From the NCBI GenBank assembly GCA_033980235.1, contig CM067062.1, positions 19,521,203 to 19,585,202 of the forward strand: a stretch of 64,000 nt of DNA. Direction: 5' to 3'. The notes beneath the pieces were generated by a model that was not told where the DNA came from, made no database searches, and saw only the letters and a list, made by a program, of their open reading frames with translations. The translations under genes were made by a program, and so were the position numbers. The stretch's first letter is position 1; each line of letters opens with the position of its first letter. Below are positions 12,901-22,701 of this stretch, in pieces. Source of the DNA: Diadema setosum. Lineage: Eukaryota > Echinodermata > Echinoidea > Diadematoida > Diadematidae.

Positions 12901-15349
12901 AATCTCTTGTATCACGGGTACAGCAGTATAAAATAATGTGTACTGATAGCGTAAAGAATACTGGGAGTACACAACATTAATCTTTCTTGTCTTATTATCA
13001 TATTGTTTCTTCCGTGTAATTAGAGGTTTCTATTCAATTTACGTAAATTAAAAACTCCGCAGGAGTCTTTACGAGTAGTTTTCTTTTTGGGTACATTGCA
13101 TTGAATCGCTATTTTGAGACAACTCTTAGTGAAGTTCAGCGTCCGTTTACGTGTAACAGAAAACTGTGAACTGTCCGTAAGAAGTTTCCCTGTCTGGCAC
13201 ATTGACCTTTTGACCTTAAACGAGCAAATTTGCCAAATGACTGTTGTCATTACCCATTATTGCATTGTTGCCACTAACGACAGGAGTAGTTCTGGTATTT
13301 TACTTTCCATGTCGTTTTAGCACCATCCATTATCCCGTTGATTTAATCTAGAATTACAAAACGCTCTGGAGCTTACAAAATGCATCTCTCATCCCTTGCC
13401 AAAAGGTTAGTATCATGATTATTGCATTTACAACTGAAAATCGCATCATTGCACGTTTTCACGAGCCGCCTAATCAGGTTACACCTGCTGAACTTGTCGG
13501 TTTTGTCACGTCTTGTATTTTTTTTCGGCTGTCATAATTGCTTTCGCTTAAATCGGCTCTCGATGCAAGTCACATGAACACTTCAATATTCCCTGCTTAG
13601 ATGTACCGCCACATTACTGTTGGCAAATTAAAAACACACTCTCTCTCGCACACACATACACACCTAATAATTTTGAGAGCTCATTGTCGGGTGCACAAGG
13701 AGAAGAATGTATTAATATCTTTGTCACGATCGCATGAACCTTTGATGTTGGTAACTGTGTATCTTAAGAGTAAACGTGGAGAGCAATTTAACTCTAGTTA
13801 CGTTTTCCTTACTATTGTGTTTACTTCGGTTTGAAGAAAAAACAAACAAACCAAAGTATTAAAAAGAAATCCTACTTGGTCATCGAGTATCGAAGCTGAA
13901 GGTCTCCCCAAAGCATTTTCGATAAATACTCTCAACAAAAAAAGACATCTACTTTACAACTGGTTAAGGTCTATATATTTGGACATACTCGTCTTGGCAT
14001 AAAAACTGCTTGAACCATACACGTATATGCATAGCTCCACACCTATCATACTATTAGATTGTCATAGGTGTTTAACCTCGATTGAAGTTGACTTTAGCCC
14101 CAGGATATTATACCTTCATGTCGCAGGATAACGTTGACGTCACAATCGCAGATGGATCACTCCTTCCATTTTTGTGACGTAGTGAATTATGATATATTTT
14201 TTTCTTCTGCCCGGTATCATTCTGTCGGGGATTAAGAGGACCCAACGTGCAGACAAAATCGATTCACGCCATTGCTCACAGCGGGAAAATCATTATTAGA
14301 AATGCGCATTATTGCCGCGGGCGTGAAGAGCGTGGTCGTGGAATGAAAGAACCCGATGAATTTACCACACGCTCGCATTCTGGATTGATATGTTCGCACA
14401 TTTTTCCTCTCCTTTTCTGTTTTGGCGTTTCATTTCACAGTTTGCTTTAATCGTTATTGTTTGCTGCTTTGTATTGACTGTTTTTTCCCATTAATTTCCT
14501 CTTCAATGATTGTAGAAAACTGTACACAGCAGGCCGTTCCATTGGAAGAACACAGGACGCTCGCTATTTGTATATTCCTTTTCGACATTGTTCAAAGTCT
14601 GAGTATTTGAATGAAAGTGTTGGAAGTGCTAACGTTTTTACACATTTTCGTCATTGTTGGCATTGTGACGTATGGGTAAAACTGCAAAACGCTGCCACTT
14701 TGTGAACAAGAGATTTCCCCTTCAAAACATGCTTCTTTTGTGTGTGCGTGTCTTTAGAAACAACAGGAAATATTAGACGTGGTAAATGGCGTCATGGGGG
14801 CAATTTCACGAGAGATGGCAAAATCAACTGATACCTTAATTCCAGAGATTTCGCAGATACAAAATTGTGTCGTGATGGCCATTATATCCCCTCGCACAAA
14901 GTCCTTCATTTCAAAAAATACTCCCCGCATTGCCATGTTGCTCCTTTATTATTTTCAATTTATTCAAAGTGACGTACACATAAGGTCAAATAAATATCTT
15001 GTAATCCCAATGTTCCCAGAGTTAACATAGCCCGACCTAAGTTTTGCCTTTTGTTTTTGTCCTTTCGTGCTTACGTTCTCCGCAATAACAAAGTGAAAAC
15101 ACGCACATAATTATACTTTCACACTAACAGACAAACCCACCTACACACACAAGCATACAAATCGAAATAGTACAATGCGTCCAGCAATCATAAGCTCACG
15201 GTAAAGATAGAAAGATAATGTTTACGTTTCCACGAAATTTGAGCCAAGGACACTTCTTGAAAAAAATATGAGATTTCTCATTAGACATGCATTTCTGGAT
15301 ACAAACACCTCATTGACCCGATGCGGGACGTGTCCGCCAATCTACCAGT
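9930..15349. other. No recognised gene in 5.4 kb
   Basis: Contains T and A runs (such as the T tract at 11448-11466), a GAAA tract near 11755-11775, a GC-richer patch at 11.87-12.0 kb and domainless ORFs. The longest is 135 codons on the minus strand (11264-11671) and includes a poly-lysine stretch from the T tract. Confidence 0.5.
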
Positions 15350-15802
15350 ATGTTGTGTGGTAAAGGGTCAAGGGGAATCATTCAAGCGTATAAAATGGCA
15401 GACGACGGTTCGTACTATTTAAACATGGCGGCGGTGGTGTCAACGTCGGCCTCTCATTACTCGCCCAAATGCAGTGAAAACATCGGGAGTCGAGAGCGAC
15501 AAACTGTGTTTGTGAACGATGAATTATTGATCTCCTTACAGGTCGCGCGACGTCCCGTCAATACGGACGTTGTACCCGTCACGCCTGCTTTCTCTCGCAG
15601 CAACGAATCTTTGAGAGCATATATACTGGCTCAGCCGAGCATTCTAATCTCCAACAGAGATTTTACATTTTCATCACCTTGTCTGAAATGCTATTTCAAA
15701 TTCATTAAAAACATCGAGAGGGAGCATCTTTGCTATGAGCTTGTTGATGGTGTTTTACAAGGCAACAAAATGAATCTATCATCGTACTCAGAAAAAAGGT
15801 AA
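15350..15802 (+). CDS. Hypothetical 150-aa ORF, possible first coding exon
   Basis: This is the longest ORF in the window not made of repeats. Three in-frame ATGs are available (15350, 15395, 15425). The last reads MAAVVSTSA and sits in an AACATGGCGGC context resembling the YY1 initiator motif. A GTATAAAA string lies just before the second ATG. The region 15420-15610 is visibly richer in CpG than its surroundings. The frame ends at TAA 15800, but AAG|GTAAAG at 15796-15804 is a plausible splice donor, so the reading could be a first exon. There is no recognisable domain, signal peptide or transmembrane segment. It could be noncoding; no function is proposed. Confidence 0.28.
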   Translation: MLCGKGSRGIIQAYKMADDGSYYLNMAAVVSTSASHYSPKCSENIGSRERQTVFVNDELLISLQVARRPVNTDVVPVTPAFSRSNESLRAYILAQPSILISNRDFTFSSPCLKCYFKFIKNIEREHLCYELVDGVLQGNKMNLSSYSEKR

Positions 15803-16140
15803 AGTAGCATTGTAACATTGAAGCAGGCTTATCCCGTATAATATGAATCAAATTTCATTTTGAGGCAGTTTTGAACTCAGAAATTTCTCAGAAATTGAAG
15901 CCTTAGAAAACATGTAAATCACGTTGCATACACAGGCAAAAAGAGAGGGAAATTGACATGCATAACTTCTTTAAAGACAGACAGACAGGCACAATAAAAC
16001 GCTTTGTAATCAACGTTTTCAATTAAACTGATACCATGAGCGCAATTAAGGGATTTTACAACCTGCTTATCATGATTTTTTGAATCAAAATTGTTGAATG
16101 AGATAATCCAGGGATTATTATAGCAAGCATTGATCCCATC

Positions 16141-17118
16141 TAGTCAGGTCGCTTAGTGAGCATCAAATTTGGCACACGGATTCCTTGTGGACTATTAAAC
16201 AATAATGTATTAGATTAGGAGCCCTCCGGAAATTTTTGAGAAAAACGCTAAAACGATCAAATTTCAAAATGGCCGACACCTAAGCTGGCAAACCCCTTAC
16301 TTTTCATGTCATATGGGTGATAACGATGACAATATATTACATTTTTTTTTTTTGGGGGGGGGTTGGTTTAGAACTTTAATTTGAACGTTACGGTAAGAGC
16401 ATTCTTTATATTATAGCGTAATGTAAAATCTCTTAATTGCTGGCGGAGGGGGTAGGGCAAAAGTGGCGGGACTCCCCCCCCCCCCCTTAAAAAATGGTTG
16501 TTCGCTTGTTCTTTTGCGTGTTGTTTTTTTTTCCGTTTTGCTCTATACACGGCGGGTAAAAGCATCAAATTTGGCACACGGATTCCTTAAGGACTAGTAA
16601 ACAATTAAGAGTAGGAGCACTCCTGGAATTTTAAGGAAAACACACACATAAAAAGATCAAATTCCAAAATGGCCGACACTTATGGCAAACCCCTCACTTT
16701 TCATGTCATTATAATATGGGTGATACGCTGACATTATATATAATATATTTATTTTTGGTTTGGTTTAGAACCTGAATTTGTACATTACGGTAGAAGCATT
16801 GTTTATATTCTTGCGTAATGTCTCTAAACTGCTGGGGGGGGGGGAATTAGGACAAAAGTGGTGGGACCCCCCCCCCCTTAAAAAAAAATGGTTGTTCGCT
16901 TGGTGTGTTTTTTTTTGCGTGCTTTTTTCCGTTTTGCTCTTAATATACACGGCGGATAAAAACATCAAATTTGGCACACGGATCCCTTGAGGACTCGTAA
17001 ACAATAGTAGAGTAGGAGCCCTCCTGGAATACACATACATAAAAAGATCTAATTCTAAAATGGCCGACACTTATGGCAAACCCCTCACTTTTCATGTTAT
17101 TGTATGGGTGATACGCTG

Positions 17119-17171
<53 letters not shown>

Positions 17172-17455
17172 TTATTTATTTATTTTTGGTTTGGTTTATA
17201 GACTGAATTTGTACATTGCGGTAGGAGTATTGTTTATATTCTTGCGTAATGTTTCTAAACCGCTGGGGGGTGGGGGTATAATAGGGCAAAAGTAGCGGGA
17301 CCCCCCCCCCCCCCTTTAAAAATGGTTGTTCGCTTGTTCTTTTGCGTGCTTTTTTTTCCGTTTTGCTCTATACACGGCGGATAAAAGCATCAAATTTGGC
17401 GCACGGATTCCTTGAGGATCATGAAACAACATTAGAATAGGAGCCCTCTCATCTA
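16141..17455. repeat. Tandem array of ~400-bp units (about 3.3 copies)
   Basis: The phrase CATCAAATTTGGC(A/G)CACGGAT recurs at 16161, 16563, 16963 and 17388, giving periods near 402, 400 and 425. Each unit carries in order: GAGTAGGAGCCCTC-like sequence, AAAATGGCCGACAC, CACTTTTCATGT, a variable AT or T tract, TTGGTTTGGTTTA, a poly-G run, a poly-C run, TGGTTGTTCGCTTG and CACGGCGGATAAA. Differences are mostly in the homopolymer and (TA)n parts. All small ORFs here are translations of the unit. The left edge begins TAGTCAGGTC, which reappears inverted at 20739-20748. Confidence 0.88.
17121..17185. repeat. (TA)n followed by (TTTA)n microsatellite within the third array unit
   Basis: About 23 TA dinucleotides followed by TTTA units. 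It sits where the first two units have only a short T or TATA tract, so it is an expansion inside the satellite unit and explains why the last period is about 25 bp longer. Confidence 0.95.
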
Positions 17456-17460
17456 TGATT

Positions 17461-18032
17461 TCTGGCCTGCCTTGCGAGTGTGATTGCGATATCTATTTCT
17501 AAGCTTGACGAGACATGTCAATGATGTTCTGCTTCCACTGCAATGAGATCTCCTCCAACTATTCTGGCCATTAGTAAGGTGTCATTGAGCTCTGTGATCA
17601 TGTCAGGGATATTTTTATCAGCGTCGAATGTTGACACTCTATGGAGGACATCCTCCACTCTCTGCTCCTTTCTCACAGAAGAAACATTTTTAAACATCTA
17701 ATGCTCTGCGCTTAGTGGGCCTTTTCTCATCTTCATTTGGGGTGTGAACTCTCTTCTTCTCTGCCTTCTCCAATTTAGAATTATTGAATTTCAAATGGCA
17801 AGGTTTATGCCATTGAGCTGAGTGTGGAAGAAAGCTTTCAACAGTTTCTTCACTCCCCAAACAGAGTTCAACTTGAACATTAATGGCTGGGAACTGCTCG
17901 GCATTGGACAGGAATGACTTGTATATAGGCCTCTGTCTTGTCACCACTTGCCCTTGAACTCTTCAAGAGACACTTTAAGGGTTCAATGGTGTCTTGCTGG
18001 CAAATCACACAATGATCCCATTTAAATGCCAT
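17461..18032 (-). pseudogene. Decayed copy of a repeat-associated invertebrate protein gene (CxxC / WHKxC type)
   Basis: Seen on the minus strand: an ATG at 18032 follows an acceptor-like TTTGCTTTTCAG and opens MAFKWDHCVICQQDTIEPLK. The frame then shifts near 17945-17930. The next frame reads YKSFLSNAEQFPAINVQ, then SAQWHKPCHLKFNNSKLEKA and a basic tail to a stop at 17690. A further frame reads HRVSTFDADKNIPDMI, then LLMARIVGGDLIAVEAEHH and a stop, with AITLARQAR after it. Known, from memory: a large uncharacterised protein family in cnidarian, echinoderm and mollusc genomes has this order: W-x-x-C-x-x-C-Q near the start, then W-H-K-x-C-x-x-x-F-N-x-x-K-L, then a second module with x-T-F-x-x-D, L-L-A-x-L-x-x-G-D-x-x-A-x-E-A-x-Y-H. 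At least two frameshifts and one stop make this copy dead. It lies inside the repeat island between the 400-bp array and its inverted arm, so it may be cargo of that element. Family function unknown. Confidence 0.62.
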
Positions 18033-18341
18033 GATGGATCACATTCTGAAAAGCAAAGGTATTGGAATTTAATCCGCTTATTGTATAAACCTTTGGATTC
18101 CATCGCATCTGGAAAAGGACATTATACAGTTTCTTGTAAAGCGACTATGCTAGGCAGTTATTTCCTTTCGTCTAATGAAACATTCTGCAAAACAAACCTC
18201 CCTCAGCCAAAGTCAGCCCACGAAACTTTAAACCATGTTTAACACAAATATAGATTATGGCCAGCATAACTATATTATGACAAGACATCGTGTCTATCTT
18301 TCTGTCCTTATTTGGTATAATCATCAGTAAAATTCCTGGTA

Positions 18342-19656
18342 CAGTGAAACCCCGTTATAGCGAGTTCACTTATAACGAGGAACCGCTTTTAACGAGATAA
18401 TCACGTCGGTCCCACTTTCTTTGAGTGTAAACCTATGGTAAAACGGATCGGTTACAACGAGTTCGGTTATAATGAGATTCCGGTTATAACGAGGACATCT
18501 TCGGTGCGTCATGATAAAGAAACACATAAGCATTTGATCGGATACAACGAGGTTCCATTCCTTGACCAGCCACTTTCAAACACGCGACAGACGAAACATT
18601 GAAAACAGAATTCACGCTATCCTTCTGTTCTCTTTCTCGTTCTGCAGAGTCATTCTGAACACATAGCGCGCGCGTGTATCACGATTTTATATGTGCATAA
18701 ACACGTGAGCTTTATTGTAGCGATCCTCATGCCGTCTCTCTATCAATGAATGATCTGAGGCGGGAAGAGGAAACATATTAGTTCCGACTTCCAGTTGTTT
18801 TGCTGGTTGGGAAACATTGATGTGTACACAACGTAAGAGATTACAGGAGAAATAATTAATGAAATCATCGTGATGTTCATTATTATTTCACACTGTATTT
18901 TACAAATGAATAATTTCATTCTTTCAGAATGGTCTGTTATAATGACGAAGAGATAGGCGTAAAAAGGATCACGAATTCAACCATGTCGTGTACCTTTCAA
19001 GAACGCATGTACAAAATGCGAAGAGATTTATGGGAGAAAAATACAAATCGCATTTTCAACCCCTGCTGGTGCAAACATCATGGAATACAGCCTAAATAAT
19101 AAATGTAATCATCGCGATCCCGCTGGGCGCATACAGGGTGAAATAAGCTGAATAATGCATGTTACTCTGCTTGCACCCATGTTCAGAAAAAAAAGTAACA
19201 AACGTTTTTAATACAATGTGATTTTGTTTATTAAATTTTTATACTGTGTTTCACAAACGATATCTTTATTCTTTTAGAATGGTTCAATACTCGAGGAAGA
19301 GATAGGTCTAGAAAGGATTACAAATTCAACCCTGCCGTGCACTTTTCAAGAACGCATGCACAACACTCGCGAAGAGATTTTTCAGAAGAAAACAAAGAAG
19401 GTGTTTTCAACCCCTTCTTTTTTTTATTCTTTTGGTATCAACTCACAAATGATTCCTTTTTATTCTTTCTCAATAATAAAGATCCATTAACTTGTGTAAT
19501 AACAACGCAAAGACTGCCCATAAGTTTGATTGATTGGTATGTGATTCCATGCTTATGTTTTTCTTTGTTTTTAGTGCGTACGATTATAACGAGGAACCGA
19601 TTATAACGAGACAATATCGGCGGTCTCACGGACCTCGTTATGACGGGGTTTCACTG
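18342..19656. mobile_element. Non-autonomous pogo/Tc1-mariner-like element, 1.3 kb, TA target site
   Basis: The ends are inverted: the left begins TA|CAGTGAAACCCCGTTATA and the right, read on the minus strand, TA|CAGTGAAACCCCGTCATA. TA flanks both sides (18340-18341, 19657-19658). Subterminal copies of TTATAACGAG(G/A) occur repeatedly at the left (18371-18550) and in direct orientation near the right (19584-19610). Inside is a direct duplication of about 190 bp (about 18880-19070 and 19235-19420). There is no transposase frame. Known: TA duplication and CAGT-type ends are typical of the Tc1/mariner/pogo superfamily. The family is inferred; the mobile-element structure is directly visible. Confidence 0.82.
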
Positions 19657-19923
19657 TAAAAGATAAAGCTCACCCATAATCTCAGAAGGGAAATTTTCTG
19701 TTGCCAACTGGTTGCTGAGACACGTGTCGGTGGCACAGGAAGAAAGCAGTATCTGAATGTATAGTCTAACATCCTCACCAGTGGTTTCTAAAATGTCTGT
19801 CTTTACAATGTGGCTGTTTCTGGTTTAAGTGATAGTAGATTATTCGATGACCATCCAATTTCATGGAATTTAGAGCTTGCTAGATTTATGACGGGAGTCC
19901 AATGTTTCCATAAGAAGACAGTA

Positions 19924-20108
19924 CAATGCACCCCCGTTATAACAAACGTCGTCGGGACTGGCAGGTTTTTTTTCCCGTTATATCGAAATTTCGTTATAAC
20001 CGAACAGTAAAGTGTAAAAAGATAGATGGTAGTCTTGGGACCTGATTTCTTACTTCGTTCTACGGGAACGAAAAATATTACCGCGTTCGTTATAACAGGA
20101 GTGCACTG
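19924..20108. mobile_element. Tc1/mariner-type MITE, 185 bp, TA target site
   Basis: Left end TA|CAATGCACCCCCGTTATAAC; right end on the minus strand TA|CAGTGCACTCCTGTTATAAC. The inverted repeats continue into A(C/A)(G/A)AACG. TA at 19922-19923 and 20109-20110 flanks the element. The internal sequence has no coding potential. It shares the GTTATAAC theme with the larger neighbour at 18342-19656 but has different termini, so it is a separate family. Confidence 0.82.
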
Positions 20109-20187
20109 TATCCACAAATAAATTTTACTGCACTGCAAAATAATTTCAGTGTAAAGTGAGTCTCAGAGTCTCAGAGCATGGGAGTAG

Positions 20188-20311
20188 CAGGGGCGGATCC
20201 AGGAATTCCGCAAGGGGGAAGGGGCGCCTTTACAAAATTAAAGGTTGTTTTAACAAAAAAAAAAAAAAAGGGCGCACCCGTTGCGCCCCCACCTGCACGG
20301 ATCCGCCACTG
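20188..20311. mobile_element. GGCGGATCC-type MITE, copy A
   Basis: Starts CAGGGGCGGATCCAGGAATT and ends with the inverted GGATCCGCCACTG. AGTAG directly abuts both ends (20183-20187, 20312-20316), a possible 5-bp target duplication. The interior has CAAAATTAAAGG, an A tract and GGGCGCACCC/TTGCGCCCCC. Two related copies lie at 25846 and 50517. Small ORFs on either strand here are products of the element. Confidence 0.78.
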
Positions 20312-20611
20312 AGTAGGAAAACTGTTTATTTCAAAAACTATTATCTGTCTATTTAAACTGTATACATACATTTGATCGGTATATAATATGTGTATATCAC
20401 ATTTTGATCAGTAATTCATTCCACCAACTCCATGTTTCAAATACTTTGATGTTGATCATGGTCTCAGCTTTGGGTTTATGTTTTCAGTTCCATGAAAATT
20501 AAATCAATTCACAACAGATCTTAACTTATATGTTGTCATATTCCCTTAGTTACGCAAATGCGGTGTATCTATCATGAATATAAAGAAACATTGAAATTCA
20601 GCATTTTCACC

Positions 20612-20748
20612 CCAAAATTCAAAAAATTCCAAAGGGCTCCTACTCTAATATTAATGAGAAGGTCCTGGAGGATCACCTCTCCAAATTTGGTGCTTTTGTC
20701 CGCCCTGTAACGGTAAGCCCAAATTTTGACATTAAGGGACCTGACTAA
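20612..20748 (-). repeat. Inverted partial copy of the 400-bp satellite unit
   Basis: Read on the minus strand from 20748: TAGTCAGGTCCCTTA, then GGCGGACAAAAGCACC, AAATTTGG, and ATTAGAGTAGGAGCCC. This is the same order as the array at 16141 (TAGTCAGGTCGCTTA ... GGCGGATAAAAGCATC ... AAATTTGG ... GAGTAGGAGCCC). It is the mirror-image arm of the array, about 3.2 kb beyond its right edge. Confidence 0.8.
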
Positions 20749-22019
20749 TCAGGAATATTAGCCTGGTAACATTTGACAGTAAGATCTTAACATTAATTCT
20801 TTTCTTCATACAATTTCATACTGACTCTGATACTCCAGCATTTGAGATGTTCCTCAGTAGCACATTGTTATCAAGCAGCAATAGATCGATGCCTCTGAAA
20901 AATCGGCAATGAAACTTTATGCAGACTTTATTTTGACTAAAAGTGATTTTTCTCTCTTTTTATTTTTCATGAATCTGATAATTATGTTATTGTGATAACG
21001 TTTGTACAAGTATTTGAAAATTCAAATTTTGGTGCAATGTTTCAGCACGACCCATCTTCTGCAATAAGACGCCACTTTCTAAGCCATAAACCTAAGATCG
21101 CTGAACCCAACAGGTATCAAATTGGCAACGCGTAGTTTACACCATTTGGTATTTTGCGCAATTTCACCATCTCTGTGAATATCTCCTAGCTCCCTGGACG
21201 TTTTCATACCCCCTTCTTCACACTCACACTTTACGCGGCTCCTGAACAAAGAAACCATCGAAGATTAATAATAGCCAAGATGCAGAGGCTCTTACAATCA
21301 TAAAGCGTCGATCACCCTTACAACGCGCTGTCACACCCGCCGATGCCCCGGGGGAGTGCAGCGGTGACGGAGAGGGGGTCTGTATGCACGATCACGGTCG
21401 TTTTATCCACGCCCCTATACTGTCGTCTTGTTTTGACATCTTCAATCTAAACCCGATATCAACGGATGCCGCCTTATTTAGGCAACTATAATCAGCGGTT
21501 GTTTTTGAAAGAGGGACCGGAGAGTGAGGGGGAGGGGTTCCCAATCTTCTCCTTCATGCCCTATAAACTTCAAAAACCTCTTGTGAAAGTAGACGGGTGT
21601 AGATTTGAGAGCGTCAATTTTCCATACCTGACGAGTTAATATATTTTGCCACTATAGAGTTATGAAATAGAGGCAAGCCTTTCAACTACGATGTACCAGT
21701 ATTATGCTCCCTCGTGTGAGGGTGTTTGTGTGGACATTTTTGAGTGTTCGTACACGTGTGTGTGTGTGTGTGTGCACGCGTGTGTGAATGTGTTTTATTT
21801 TACGATAATGAATGATGTGTTCTTAAATATGACTCATTTTGTGCCTTTCCACTTTAATACTTTTGCTTAATGAGGTCGACACCTATTGGTCTGCCCTTTT
21901 GAAGGTCGATATGCAATCGCTTCCTCATGTTTATTGTATGTGTATGTGTGTGTGTTTTTTTTTTTATTTGAGTGCTTGTTAATTTCTTGATAGGTTGGCC
22001 ACTGCAACATCACCCCATC
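20749..22019. other. No recognised feature
   Basis: Unique-looking DNA with a GC-richer patch (21.30-21.42 kb), a (GT)n tract and a T run at 21957-21966. Confidence 0.5.
21758..21790. repeat. (GT)n microsatellite
   Basis: A short TG tract (about nine pure units) with CACG interruption. Confidence 0.85.
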
Positions 22020-22140
22020 CTAAGTTTGTTTTGTTTGTTCATTTCCATCTGAGAAGATGGCTGGATAGCCCATATTCAGCTACGTTAAGCTGGTCTTCCA
22101 TGGGGTCCAGTTGGATGTCAGGCGGGACCACTTCACCGGG
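22020..22140 (-). mobile_element. Probable distal part of the interrupted SINE
   Basis: The sequence up to CACTTCACCGGG|TTAA at 22140-22144 reads on naturally into TTAA|ACACCCTGCTC at 22460 once the intervening MITE and one TTAA are removed. That makes it the separated portion of the repeat whose tRNA-like head is at 22701. Its assignment to the SINE rather than to an adjacent repeat is inferred. Confidence 0.45.
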
Positions 22141-22144
22141 TTAA

Positions 22145-22459
22145 AGGTCCAGTTTACCTTTGGGAGCAGTGATTTGAAAAATGTATATGTGTAGGTCTGT
22201 TGTATCACAAAAATTCCTACCATATAAAACTTTCACAATAAGGCCTAAAATATAAGGAGATATCAGCATTTTTCTCAATAAACCATAAATATAGACGGTT
22301 AGTCTGGAAGCATTCTTATTATAACTATTGTTCACATTTTGTGTATTAGGATTCAAATTTTTACAGTGGTTGTTTCTATCCCTAACTCACATTTTAGAAC
22401 TATTTTAAAGCACTAATGCTGTTTTTTTTTGTTTTATCTGCAAATGGTAAATTATGCCT
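22145..22459. mobile_element. T2/Kolobok-like MITE, 315 bp, TTAA target, family 1 copy 1
   Basis: TTAA flanks both sides (22141-22144, 22460-22463). The left end is AGGTCCAGTTTACC and the right end, inverted, AGGCATAATTTACC. The body (CAGTGATTTGAAAAATGT, GTTGTATCACAAAAAT, TAAAATATAAGGAGATATCA and so on) matches 59482-59845 in inverted orientation along its whole length. Known: the T2/Kolobok group uses TTAA targets and has AGG-type ends. Non-coding. Confidence 0.85.
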
Positions 22460-22463
22460 TTAA

Positions 22464-22701
22464 ACACCCTGCTCTTTGCGATGAATGAATGAAGCGGGAT
22501 CTTTAACGTGCATGAGTTGTTACTCTCTCTCTCAAACACGGGACCTCCATTTTATGTCCTATCCGAGGGACAGAGTGTTTTGCCTCTTGCTAGAGGGGAC
22601 GGTATGCTTACACACACCATTGCTCAGTCCAGACTCAGGTTCGAACCCGGGCCCTTAGGATTGTGAGGCAGACGCGCTACCGACTGAGCCAACTCACCGC
22701 C
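22464..22701 (-). mobile_element. tRNA-derived SINE (head and body), minus strand
   Basis: On the minus strand from 22701 the sequence starts with a tRNA-like head. It has an A box TGGCTCAGTCGG at 22691-22680 and a B box GGGTTCGAACC at 22649-22639, separated by GCGCGTCTGCCTCACAATCC, which resembles an anticodon arm. Acceptor pairing at the end is poor and the sequence runs on into a body, including TTAACGTGC read on the plus strand, so this is not a tRNA gene. Transcription would be by RNA polymerase III from the internal promoter. The element probably continues at 22020-22140, beyond an inserted MITE. Confidence 0.75.

Noticed and set aside
13020..13250. Minus-strand ORF containing Asn-Phe-Thr, considered as the P2X segment before the lower ectodomain
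   Set aside because: The residues after Asn-Phe-Thr do not follow the Ile-Lys-Asn and Phe-Pro pattern of P2X proteins.
16368..17295. Several ORFs around poly-C and poly-G runs
   Set aside because: They repeat in each 400-bp satellite unit and are frame readings of the repeat.
20156..20371. ORFs on both strands, similar to those at 50344-50939 and 25921-26266
   Set aside because: All are translations of the GGCGGATCC MITE; similarity between them is repeat homology.
22624..22701. A tRNA gene on the minus strand (A and B boxes present)
   Set aside because: Acceptor stem does not close and the homology continues into a non-tRNA body; it is the head of a SINE.
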